Shown here: in pieces, positions 35,202 through 43,304 of the stretch | How positions within the stretch are numbered: position 1 is the stretch's first letter | Layout: every line of letters begins with the position of its first letter | Assembly: GCA_002482965.1 (NCBI GenBank) | Contig: DLGZ01000050.1 | Span: 7,434 to 71,433 of the forward strand | Source of the DNA: Verrucomicrobiaceae bacterium UBA7681 | GTDB lineage: Bacteria; Verrucomicrobiota; Verrucomicrobiia; Verrucomicrobiales; Verrucomicrobiaceae | Direction of reading: 5' to 3' | Length of the DNA stretch: 64,000 nt | The notes under the pieces: model-generated | Seen by the model: the letters and a program-made list of their open reading frames with translations, nothing else | Told to the model about the DNA's origin: nothing | Databases searched by the model: none | Made by a program: the position numbers and the translations under genes

Positions 35202-37379
35202 TTAAAAACGTACGGTGGCCTGGCAGAACACATTGAAGGGCGCGTTGGGTGCCACGGAGCCGTTGAAAAACGCAAAGGGCTGGTAGTAGTGCGTATTGAA
35301 AAGGTTCTGGATGCCGAGCGAAACTGACGCCGGACCACGGGTGTAGCTGAGCTGCGCATCCACCGTGGCGTAAGCAGGTGTGGAAAAGGTGTTGGCATTA
35401 TCACCCGGACGGGAGGTGGCCATCGTGACGCCCAGACCTGCGCCGAATCCTTTGAAGAAACCTTCCTTGCGGTCAAACCGCACCGCGACGCGGCCCGAAT
35501 GCTGCGGGATGCGCGCCAGGCGGTTGCCAGGAGTCAGCGTCGTGTCCGAGACGACTCTGGCGTCCTGGTAGGCATAGTTCATCAGCACGGTGAATTCGGA
35601 GGCAAGCTGCCAGACGAGGTCGGCCTCGATGCCCTGGGCCCGCTGCTTGCCGGACTGCGTGCTGAGCAGACTGCCGGGGATGGCCACGGGCACATTCGTG
35701 CGCTCGTTATGAAACCACGCCAGTGAGCCTTGCAGCTTCTTGGAAACCTCGAATTTAAAGCCCGCCTCCCACTGCTCTCCCTCAATCACTTTCTTGGGAC
35801 CCGCGAGGGCAATGCCAACCGGTGCCTGAAATCCTTGGCCCCAGCCCGCAAAGGCGGTCATCCAGCTCGTCACATCCACCGAAGCCCCTGCCCTGCCGGT
35901 GACGCGGTGCTCGTTTAAGACGGCGTCGATGCCCTGCACCTTTTCCACATCGTGGACCCTGAGGTTGCTGTAGCGCACGGACCCCATGAGATGAAACTTC
36001 TCCGCAAACGTGATCTGGTCCTGGAGAAAGCCGGCGATGGTCTGGTAGTCGTTGTGCTGGTCGATGAGAGCGAAGCCGTTGCCTGCCCAGGTCGGATAGG
36101 TGGAGGACGGATTGCTGACATCGACCGCGCCGAAGGCCGGATTGTAGTACATCACACCCGGGTCCATGGTGTGGTCATAGTCCATGCCCACGGTCAGGGT
36201 GTGCTTGATGGCTCCGGTATCAAACTTGCCGTTCACCCGTGCATTGAAAGCCAGCGAGCGCAGCTGCTGCACCAACGCGGCTGAATCCACCGGGTAGATC
36301 GTCCCGACCGGCGCGGCGACAAAGCTCGGCCAGACGGAAGACTGGTCGAAGTTCCAGTCCATGTAGTTCGCTTCGAGGATGAAGTTCCAGTCGTTGTTGA
36401 AGTTGTGCTTCAGTTCGGCGCTCAAGGTGCGGTTCTTGTTGGAGGTCGCAGGCTGGCCTTCGGCGCGGAAGATGTCGTAACGGCCGAAGTTGTAGGTGCC
36501 GGGGTTCACCGTGCCGCTGGCGGGCAGGCCGCTGTAGTCCGTCTGCGAGCGGTCGGTGTAGCGCCCGCGCAGTGTGAGGGTGGTGTCATCGGTCAGCGCG
36601 ATTGCCAGCGTGGGGAAGAAGCTGGTGAGGTGGCCCTTGATGTAGGAGTTCACATCCCGTATTTCGCGGATGTCTCCGGTGATGCGGAAGAGCACGCGGC
36701 CATCCTTGTCCAGCGGCTGGTTGATGTCCCAGATGTTGCCGTAGGCACCCCAGGTGCCTGCGTTCATGCCCATCATGTAGTGCGCTTCTTTTTCAGGCCG
36801 CTTGGAAACGAAGTTCAGCAGGCCGCCCAGCGGGCCGCCGGCAGCGCCGCCGAACATCGTGCCGGTGGGGCCTTTGACGACTTCCACGCGCTCCGTGTTG
36901 ATCAAGGTTTCAGTGGCCGGTCCGGGATAGTAGAGCTGGAAGCTGTCCAGATACGGCGCGGACTGAAAGCCCCGAATGAAGTACTGGATGTTGTTCATCT
37001 CACGCCAGTCCGTGCCGACCACACCGCTGAAGTTTTTCACCACATCCCCCGGGTTCTGGGAGAGCTGGTTGTCCATCAGCTTTCGCGTGATGACCTGCGC
37101 GGATTGCGGCAGCTGCCGCAGCGGAATCTCCGAGCGCGTGGTCGTGATCGCATTGGGAGCCATGTAGGAATTCGGCTGGGCAGTGATGATGATCTCCGGC
37201 AGCTCCTTGGACTCCTGGAGTGCCAGACTGGCGGCGGTGGGCTTGGCCTTGACCTTGGGATCGCCCGCTTCCGGGACGGGGGTGGTTTGAGAAAACACGG
37301 ATGACACGGCAAGCAAAGAAGAGGCCGCCGTGAGAAGTGCGGAGCGGGAGATGCGCTTTAGAAAAAGAGAAGAAAGCAT
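35202..37379 (-). CDS. TonB-dependent siderophore-type receptor
   Basis: From ATG 37379 the product has 725 residues. Signal peptide is at residues about 1-30; a plug with LPEIIITA, LRQLPQSAQVITRKLM, RVEVVKGPTGTMFGGAAGGPLGGLLNFVSKRP, then a barrel ending in CQATVRF. The overall pattern follows the siderophore-receptor subfamily (TIGR01783-like). The substrate is not decidable; the operon neighbours (CxxC protein, SCO, HMA, cytochromes) make copper or haem chelates as likely as iron. A start 48 bases earlier is possible but would precede the signal with an unneeded leader. Confidence 0.9.
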   Translation of the reverse strand: MLSSLFLKRISRSALLTAASSLLAVSSVFSQTTPVPEAGDPKVKAKPTAASLALQESKELPEIIITAQPNSYMAPNAITTTRSEIPLRQLPQSAQVITRKLMDNQLSQNPGDVVKNFSGVVGTDWREMNNIQYFIRGFQSAPYLDSFQLYYPGPATETLINTERVEVVKGPTGTMFGGAAGGPLGGLLNFVSKRPEKEAHYMMGMNAGTWGAYGNIWDINQPLDKDGRVLFRITGDIREIRDVNSYIKGHLTSFFPTLAIALTDDTTLTLRGRYTDRSQTDYSGLPASGTVNPGTYNFGRYDIFRAEGQPATSNKNRTLSAELKHNFNNDWNFILEANYMDWNFDQSSVWPSFVAAPVGTIYPVDSAALVQQLRSLAFNARVNGKFDTGAIKHTLTVGMDYDHTMDPGVMYYNPAFGAVDVSNPSSTYPTWAGNGFALIDQHNDYQTIAGFLQDQITFAEKFHLMGSVRYSNLRVHDVEKVQGIDAVLNEHRVTGRAGASVDVTSWMTAFAGWGQGFQAPVGIALAGPKKVIEGEQWEAGFKFEVSKKLQGSLAWFHNERTNVPVAIPGSLLSTQSGKQRAQGIEADLVWQLASEFTVLMNYAYQDARVVSDTTLTPGNRLARIPQHSGRVAVRFDRKEGFFKGFGAGLGVTMATSRPGDNANTFSTPAYATVDAQLSYTRGPASVSLGIQNLFNTHYYQPFAFFNGSVAPNAPFNVFCQATVRF

Positions 37380-37587
37380 GAGTGGAAAAATGAAAAATGG
37401 AACAGGGCACATGAGTGAAGTCCTCACGCCATGAGTGTCCGGTCAGGGCATGATGGTGCGCGTTGTCTGGGATGACGAGTGTATGCCCATGACCATGCCG
37501 ATGCGGGCCGGGGGGCCACGACGGTGATGGTGCGTAAGGCCAGGCGCAGCTGCCAGCGTGTTCACGCGGGGAGTGCGTCTGTGGTGC

Positions 37588-37995
37588 TTAACCCAGAGAG
37601 GAGAGACTGCTGCTGCCGCATCGTGGCGGCGGGCTGGGCGGCTTGGTGCGGCGTGCGATGCCGTGCGGAAAATCTGGCAGCGGCGAAAGTGTTGGCGATG
37701 GCGGAGTCAGGACCACCCTGCTGAAAATGCCAAGAGTGAGGTCGAGCTTCTTTTTCTGGTCTGCCCGCTTGGTATCCTTCTTTTCGGACTGCTTGCCCTG
37801 TTTGATGGCACTGCAGAGCGGGCAGGGATGCTCATTGTCGAAAGTCTGGCTCAGCCCATCGATCACGGATCCCTCCTGCACCGTGTAGGTCACGAGCATT
37901 CCCGCCCAGGCGACTGATTGCAGCACGACCCAGTGCAGCCCGATGGAAAACATCAGGGCGGCAACAATGAGGGTGTGTGCGGTGCGGCGAAGCAT
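37588..37995 (-). CDS. Small membrane protein with HPCPLC motif, paralogue 2 of 3
   Basis: From ATG 37995 the product has 135 residues. It has an N-terminal hydrophobic segment (VAALMFSIGLHWVVLQSVAWAGMLV) and the shared core EGSVIDGLSQTFDNEHPCPLCSAIKQGK. The C terminus diverges from the other two copies, ending in a Pro/Ser-rich segment SPPPRCGSSS. It lies 208 bases before the TonB receptor gene and 73 bases after the small cytochrome gene. Function unknown; the CPLC loop after a His is a plausible metal site. Confidence 0.68.
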   Translation of the reverse strand: MLRRTAHTLIVAALMFSIGLHWVVLQSVAWAGMLVTYTVQEGSVIDGLSQTFDNEHPCPLCSAIKQGKQSEKKDTKRADQKKKLDLTLGIFSRVVLTPPSPTLSPLPDFPHGIARRTKPPSPPPRCGSSSLSSLG

Positions 37996-38068
37996 GGTGG
38001 GGAAACGGCCTTGATCCAAGGAGGCTCCGCAGACGGTTGCAGAGCCTCCTGGAGATCAGGCGCGGTCG

Positions 38069-38419
38069 TTATTTGCCTTTGAAGCCATCGTGGCAGGCTT
38101 TGCAGTTCACGGCTTTTTTGAAGTCACTGGCACCGGTAGCGTCCTTGGCTTGAACCTTCTTCACGGCGGCGATGAGCGCATCGCACTTCTCTGCCCAGAC
38201 GGTCTTGTCGCCCTTCGGCGGCGTGGCCCCCTTCATGCCTTCGTAGGCTGTGAGCAGTGTGCTGAGATCAGCGTTGGTGGCTTCGCCTTTGCCGACCTTT
38301 TTGCAAAGGGCGTCTTCGGGCTTGTGGTATTTCTTCATGACGTCCTTGATGACATCGTCAGCGGCGGCAGAGCCGATGCTGATGGCTGCGAACAGGAGGG
38401 AGAATGCTGTTTTCTTCAT
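38069..38419 (-). CDS. Small monohaem c-type cytochrome
   Basis: From ATG 38419 the product has 116 residues: a signal peptide (MKKTAFSLLFAAISIGSAAA), a helical domain (residues about 21-104) and a C-terminal haem site, CKACHDGFKGK. A haem motif at the very C terminus of a small helical protein recalls class II (cytochrome c'-like) and other small verrucomicrobial cytochromes. Two further Cys (ALCKK, EKCDA) might form a disulfide. It lies between paralogues of the CPLC protein. Confidence 0.8.
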   Translation of the reverse strand: MKKTAFSLLFAAISIGSAAADDVIKDVMKKYHKPEDALCKKVGKGEATNADLSTLLTAYEGMKGATPPKGDKTVWAEKCDALIAAVKKVQAKDATGASDFKKAVNCKACHDGFKGK

Positions 38420-38645
38420 GTGTGGTGTTGGGTGTGGGTGCTTCAAATCCGCCGCATGATGCTGCGGACTGGAAATTTTCGCCCCGCCCAGAAACCGGCT
38501 GGACGAAGGCGTCCGGTGGAAACACGGCTTTCGCCGCGAAACACTGTTCACCAGAGAGAATGTCATGATCCGCGAGAGATCATGCAATGCAGGGCCTCAG
38601 CCCCGCGCAGAGTTAGCCGACGGCTTTGGAAACCGCCCGACAAGT

Positions 38646-39053
38646 TCAAACCAGCCCGCGTCGTGGCGGTGGTGTTTCTGGCAGCTCGGTGCGTTGCATC
38701 AGCATCTCGTGCAGTGGCACGAATGAAAATGTTTCTCCTGAGGGGGTGACCAATGTCGTGATTTCCACCAGCACAGCGGTGATTTTCTGCATGGACTGTC
38801 CCGCCTGCTGTGGCTGCTTGCGGTTGGACTGGCCTTCCTTCACTTTTTTGCAAAGCGGGCAGCCATGCTGCCCATCGAAGGTTTTCTGCACCGCCTCCAT
38901 CACCGTCCCTTCGCTGGCAAAGGAGACCAACATCCCTGCCCATGCGACGCCCTGCAGCAAGGCCCAGTGCAGACCCAGAGACAGACAGATCGCCCCCACG
39001 ATCACCAGCCGCGCGATTCGCGGCAGCAGCGATGCATTGGAGCGGGAGGACAT
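38646..39053 (-). CDS. Small membrane protein with HGCPLC motif, paralogue 3 of 3
   Basis: The 135-residue protein has a hydrophobic N terminus (RLVIVGAICLSLGLHWALLQGVAWAGMLVSF) and a core VMEAVQKTFDGQHGCPLCKKVKEGQ that is strongly similar to 26776-27198, and the same C-terminal PETPPPRRGLV. The N-terminal HWALLQGVAWAGM stretch is shared by all copies. The gene starts 44 bases after the PVC cytochrome gene and heads a leftward run into the small cytochrome and TonB receptor. Confidence 0.7.
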   Translation of the reverse strand: MSSRSNASLLPRIARLVIVGAICLSLGLHWALLQGVAWAGMLVSFASEGTVMEAVQKTFDGQHGCPLCKKVKEGQSNRKQPQQAGQSMQKITAVLVEITTLVTPSGETFSFVPLHEMLMQRTELPETPPPRRGLV

Positions 39054-39097
39054 GGCACAAGTATGGAAGCCTGACGCGCCGTGTCAACTTTCGCCGC

Positions 39098-41827
39098 TCA
39101 CCGCAGCGTCTCAAACCACGCCAGCAGATCGAGAATCTGCTCCGCCTTCAGAGAATTGAGCAAGCCGGCGGGCATCGGCGAAATCTCCGACACGCTGCGC
39201 TCCTTGATCATCGCCTTCGCGATCTCGCTCTTCTCGGGAGCGAGCGGATTCAGCTTCAGCACCACGCGTTCATCGTCCTCGCTCTCCAGACTGCCGGTGA
39301 TCGTTTTGCCATCGCTCGTCTTCACCGTCACGTGGCGGAATTTTTCGTCGATGAACTTGGAGGGGTTCAAAATGTGATCCAGCAGGTCGCGGCGGTTGAA
39401 GCGAGCGGACACCTGCACCAGGTCCGGCCCGAACACTCCCGCTGGCAGCGTGGGGTCATTGCTCACTTTATGGCAGAACACGCACTGCGCACGAATGAGA
39501 GCATCCTTCCCGCTCTCGCGGCTGCGTGTCTTCGCATCCATCTTCACCAGCAGCGGGGTCAGATCTTCCAGCGTCCAGTTCTTGAACGAATGCCCCGGCA
39601 GCGCATGCGCGGACAGCACCGTCGGCTTCGCCGGTGAGATCACTGCTGCAAGTTGCGCGGCCTCCTCAGGTTTCAGCGCTGCGGCCAGCTCGCTGCGCGT
39701 ATCGCTGATCGCTTTGAAGAAGGTCGAAGCCCCATTCATCTTCTCCGCCTTGTTCAGCGCCTCAAACACCACGCGTCGCTGCTCCAGCCTCCAGCCATCT
39801 TTGAGATAGCGCAGCATGAACGGGTAAAACAACAGGTCTTCTGAAGTCGTGGCCGCCTGGAGCAGCTGCATCGTTTTTTCGATGACTGTGGGGGATTTCA
39901 AATAGACCAGCAGGCGGCAGAGTTCGCGGTTCAGAAAAGTTTCGTCGCGGGGATAAACCGCCCATGCCAGAAGCTGCTGCTTCATCGCTTCCGCCGGTTC
40001 TCCTTGCCGGGCGATGGCAACAGAGATCACACGCAGTGCATCCAAATTCGGAGTGGGCGCTGCTGTCAAAACGGCTTGGAGAATTTCATGCAGATCGCTC
40101 GGCTGACCCACCCGCGCCAGAGCCAGCAAAGCATTCAGGTCGAGGGAATGCAGCAAGTGGACGCGCCATCCATTCAACGGTCGGTTTTCCCATTGTATGC
40201 GTGCGGCGTGTTTTGACAAAGCAGTGCTCACGGGCTTTGCCACGCTCGCTGTCGGCTGGGCAGGCGGCTGGTTTCCTGCATACGTGACACGATACAGCCC
40301 GCTTTGCGTCCCACGCCCGCCGGTGATGAACCACATCGCAGCATCCGGACCGATGCAGCCGTCGGTGACATTCAGCGGCCTGCCTGCCACAAACGTTTCC
40401 TGCGTCACGGTGCTGCCGAAATGCACCGCCAGGATACGCCCGTAGCTCCAATCAAGCAGATAGAGCGCGTTTTGATATTTCTGCGGAAACTCGGCTCCAT
40501 AGCCGAAATAAATCCCTGTGGGCGATGATAAGCCGATGTCGATCACACTCGGCAGGGTGTCCGCATACCATGCCGGAAAACGCCCTGTGCCACGACGCCA
40601 GCCATAGTCACCGCCGGGCACGACCTGCAGCACCCGCGTGGGCATGTACCACGGCGTTCCCACATCCCGCTCCATGTCAGCATCGAAAGTAAACAAGTCA
40701 CCCTTGTCATTGAACGCGATATCCAGCGGGTTCCGCAGCCCCCCGGCGAGGAGCGTGACCTTGCTGCCGTCCGGCTTCACGCGCAGGATGTGGCCGGCGG
40801 GAAGCTCCACATTGCCATCGAACATGCTGCCATCCCACGGGTTCGGGATGAGCTGGTCATTCGCATAGTTCTTGAGCGGCGAAGCAGGATCGACGTTCTT
40901 GGGCAGCAGCACGTTGTTGCCATGCGCCACGTAGATGTCTCCCTTTGGACCGAGTTTGATGTGATTGCGGCCATGGCCGTTGCCACCTTCGGTGCGCAGG
41001 ATAGCCTGGCGCTTTTCAAAGACACCGTCGCCGTCTGCATCTGTCAGGCGGAAGAGCGTCTTCGAGACGTTGGCATTCGCGAAAAGCGAACCGTGCGCAT
41101 AGAGCAGGCCCCGGCATTCGAGCAGTTCATCATCGATGACTTCCACCTTCTGATCCCCGCTGCCGCTGAGCGTGAGTCGCAGGAGCCCCTTCTTCTCCTT
41201 GCCCAGCGTGATGCGGCCCTGTGGATCAAACGCCATCGACACCCAGGAGTCTTCACCGGGCTGCGCGGAGCGTATCAGCTCCGCTTTGAACCCCGGAGGC
41301 AGCGTCAGCGTGGCGGGATCGGTCGCCTGATTCTGCGCGCCGGGTTTTGCGAGCTGCCAGGAGTTGTAGGCATCGAAGGTCTTCTTCAAGTCGAAGGGAT
41401 TCGTGGCCGGGTCGGCATCGGTGGGGCCTGTCACCACCGCGTTCTGCCAGCTCGCATCCGTGGCGATCCAGCGCACCGCAGCGAGGTCGCCATTGAGCTC
41501 CAGCCGCGCGGCGGTTTTCGCTTTGCCGGGGACGCGTAGGCCGAGTTGATGCACTTTGCCATCGCTGAGCTGCTGCGTGAGGTCCGTGCCGGTCGCAGCT
41601 TCAGCGGCTTTGAAGGTGGCGATGTTTTTGCCATCGAGCGTGATCTCCACCGTGGCATCGCTGGCGGTCAGCAGCACCGCCTTGAGCAGCTTGCCCTCGT
41701 GTTTCACTGACTGGGTGAACGTCGTGCCCGCTTCAGGTGCCGCAAGCCACTGCGGCACCGGCGGGCTGTTGGCGAGTTGCGCGCAAGCGCTGGCTGAGAG
41801 CAGCAGGTAGAGTAAGCAGCGTGACAT
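39098..41827 (-). CDS. PVC-type propeller/repeat/cytochrome c protein
   Basis: From ATG 41827 the product has 909 residues: a signal peptide (about residues 1-18), an N-terminal domain, a soluble glucose/sorbosone-dehydrogenase-like propeller from about 170 (DSWVSMAFDPQGRITLG, LSSPTGIYFGYGAEFP, YLLDWSYGRILAV), a HEAT-like helical part (about 560-750) and a C-terminal haem domain with CVFCHK at about 800 followed by FGPDLVQVSARFNRRDLLDHILNPSKFIDEKF, the signature of the PVC heme-binding family. It is a probable periplasmic dehydrogenase; substrate unknown. It ends 44 bases before the third CPLC gene. Confidence 0.85.
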   Translation of the reverse strand: MSRCLLYLLLSASACAQLANSPPVPQWLAAPEAGTTFTQSVKHEGKLLKAVLLTASDATVEITLDGKNIATFKAAEAATGTDLTQQLSDGKVHQLGLRVPGKAKTAARLELNGDLAAVRWIATDASWQNAVVTGPTDADPATNPFDLKKTFDAYNSWQLAKPGAQNQATDPATLTLPPGFKAELIRSAQPGEDSWVSMAFDPQGRITLGKEKKGLLRLTLSGSGDQKVEVIDDELLECRGLLYAHGSLFANANVSKTLFRLTDADGDGVFEKRQAILRTEGGNGHGRNHIKLGPKGDIYVAHGNNVLLPKNVDPASPLKNYANDQLIPNPWDGSMFDGNVELPAGHILRVKPDGSKVTLLAGGLRNPLDIAFNDKGDLFTFDADMERDVGTPWYMPTRVLQVVPGGDYGWRRGTGRFPAWYADTLPSVIDIGLSSPTGIYFGYGAEFPQKYQNALYLLDWSYGRILAVHFGSTVTQETFVAGRPLNVTDGCIGPDAAMWFITGGRGTQSGLYRVTYAGNQPPAQPTASVAKPVSTALSKHAARIQWENRPLNGWRVHLLHSLDLNALLALARVGQPSDLHEILQAVLTAAPTPNLDALRVISVAIARQGEPAEAMKQQLLAWAVYPRDETFLNRELCRLLVYLKSPTVIEKTMQLLQAATTSEDLLFYPFMLRYLKDGWRLEQRRVVFEALNKAEKMNGASTFFKAISDTRSELAAALKPEEAAQLAAVISPAKPTVLSAHALPGHSFKNWTLEDLTPLLVKMDAKTRSRESGKDALIRAQCVFCHKVSNDPTLPAGVFGPDLVQVSARFNRRDLLDHILNPSKFIDEKFRHVTVKTSDGKTITGSLESEDDERVVLKLNPLAPEKSEIAKAMIKERSVSEISPMPAGLLNSLKAEQILDLLAWFETLR

Positions 41828-41869
41828 GCGCAAAGAACGCGTGCTGATGCCCGAGCCTGTCGGAGGAGA

Positions 41870-42334
41870 TCAAAGCGTCTCGCTGCCGACGGTGAAGGTC
41901 ACGTTTTGAATCTGCGCCTGGTGAAGCGAGTTGAGCACATCGATGACGCGTTCATAGCTGGCCTGCGCTTCAGCCTGAATGGTCACCAGAACCTGCTGCT
42001 TCTGCTGCGAGGAAGAATCCGCCACCCGTCGCAGCGTGCGGGTCAGCATGGGCAGGGCTTTGTCCTTGGGAGAATCGAAGGCCTCTTCATTCAGCGTGAC
42101 CGTGCCGTCTTCGAGAATCCCGAGGGTGATTTCTTCGGCGGGGAACTGGACGACTTGGGCAGGATCGCGTGGGCTCGGGAGTTTCGTGACCAGCTCACGC
42201 TCCACTTTCATGCTGCCCACCATCACCATGAAGAACAGCATGATGACGAAGACGACATCGATCATGGGAGCGATCTGAAAACCCAGCGTGGTGGTGTCCG
42301 AATGAATGGAGTGTTTCATGGCGTGTGCGTGCAT
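41870..42334 (-). CDS. ExbD/TolR-family protein
   Basis: From ATG 42334 (CGGAG nine bases upstream) the product has 154 residues. One N-terminal membrane segment with the conserved Asp (LGFQIAPMIDVVFVIMLFFMV) is followed by a periplasmic domain ending IDVLNSLHQAQIQNVTFTV, as in ExbD/TolR energisers that couple the proton gradient to TonB or Tol. No exbB or tonB is adjacent. The gene is divergent from the NarL-type regulator. It could energise the TonB receptors of this window, but that is inference. Confidence 0.9.
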   Translation of the reverse strand: MHAHAMKHSIHSDTTTLGFQIAPMIDVVFVIMLFFMVMVGSMKVERELVTKLPSPRDPAQVVQFPAEEITLGILEDGTVTLNEEAFDSPKDKALPMLTRTLRRVADSSSQQKQQVLVTIQAEAQASYERVIDVLNSLHQAQIQNVTFTVGSETL

Positions 42335-42493
42335 GACGACTGACTCCGGAAAACCTTGGGGGGAGCTTTTAGGCATCTGAAACCCGTTTTTAGGGTCTCT
42401 CGGCGGAGTTATTTTGGGTTAAATGACCATGCTCTCAAACATTGAAAAACAATGGAGTGCATTATCCGCTCAAACTTTCTTAAGAACGTAGGC

Positions 42494-42522
42494 TTGACAT
42501 TCTTTTGAAAATGAGTCTTCTA
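42494..42522 (+). promoter_or_regulatory. Candidate promoter of the NarL-type regulator
   Basis: A consensus -35 box TTGACA (42494-42499) is followed by 17 bases and a weak -10-like CTTCTA (42517-42522). The predicted transcript would start only about 1-3 bases before the GTG at 42531, implying a leaderless mRNA; no Shine-Dalgarno sequence is present. Prediction only. Confidence 0.4.
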
Positions 42523-42530
42523 GTCCGACC

Positions 42531-43169
42531 GTGAAAAGCAAAATCTATATACTTGACGACCACCCCATCGTTATCGAAGGGCTTAAGAAACTAATCGACC
42601 AGCAGGAAGACATGCTGGTCATCGGCAGCGCTGAAGACGCCAATACGGCGCTGCAGCAGATCGCCAAACTCAAGCCCGACGTAGTCGTGCTCGATATTAC
42701 GTTGAAGGACCGCAGTGGTGTGGACCTCATCAAAAAGCTGCGTGCCAGCCATCCAAACATGCAGATCCTCGTGTACTCGATGCACGATGAAAATGTGTAC
42801 GCGGAACGCTGCCTGCGCGCTGGTGCCATGGGCTACGTGATGAAGGGCGAACCCAGCACTCGCGTGCTTCAGGGCCTCCGTCAGGTGGCTGCTGGTTCCT
42901 TCTTCTTCAGCGCTTCCCTGCTCGGCAGCATCGTTTCCGGTGGCGGTCCTCGCGGCGGTTCCCGTGGCGAGCCTGCCCGCATGCTCAGCGACCGTCAGCT
43001 CGAGATCTTCGAGATGGTGGGACGCGGCTTCGACTCCCACAGCATTGCTGAAAAGCTGACCCTCAGCGCCAAGACGGTGGATGCCCACAAGGCAAACATC
43101 CGCCAGAAACTCGGTCTCGCCTCTGCTCGCGAACTGCTCATGGAAGCCGTCCGCTGGGTGGAGAAATAG
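42531..43169 (+). CDS. NarL/FixJ-family response regulator (orphan, GTG start)
   Basis: The 212-residue protein has a receiver domain (Asp9/Asp10 in IYILDDHP, phosphoacceptor Asp55 in VVVLDITLKD, Lys105) and a LuxR-type helix-turn-helix (about 150-205, LSDRQLEIFEMVGRGFDSHSIAEKLTLSAKTVDAHKANIRQKLG). No sensor kinase is next to it. The start is GTG, since the receiver sequence MKSKIYILDD begins there. A strong intrinsic terminator follows after 26 bases. Confidence 0.93.
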   Translation: MKSKIYILDDHPIVIEGLKKLIDQQEDMLVIGSAEDANTALQQIAKLKPDVVVLDITLKDRSGVDLIKKLRASHPNMQILVYSMHDENVYAERCLRAGAMGYVMKGEPSTRVLQGLRQVAAGSFFFSASLLGSIVSGGGPRGGSRGEPARMLSDRQLEIFEMVGRGFDSHSIAEKLTLSAKTVDAHKANIRQKLGLASARELLMEAVRWVEK

Positions 43170-43195
43170 GATTTCTCAAAACAGTGATCTTTCCG

Positions 43196-43227
43196 ACGGG
43201 CGGTGCGCAGGCACCGCCCGTTTTTTT
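43196..43227 (+). terminator. Rho-independent terminator after the NarL-type regulator
   Basis: Perfect 11-base arms ACGGGCGGTGC (43196-43206) and GCACCGCCCGT (43211-43221) close a four-base GCAG loop and run into seven Ts. It lies 26 bases after the regulator stop. Confidence 0.95.
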
Positions 43228-43243
43228 GTCTTCTCAGGCCGGA

Positions 43244-43304
43244 GAAAGTAGCCCTGTTCCTGTGGAACAGGGAATCCTTGTTGCACAGCAACAAGGCAAC
43301 TTTC
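43244..43304. repeat. Double-hairpin repeat element, copy 1
   Basis: Outer arms GAAAGTAGC and GCAACTTTC enclose two perfect hairpins: CCCTGTTCC/GGAACAGGG and CCTTGTTGC/GCAACAAGG, each with a three-base loop. It fills the space between the regulator terminator and the convergent sulfatase gene, whose stop it touches. A related shorter copy is at 55057. Confidence 0.85.
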
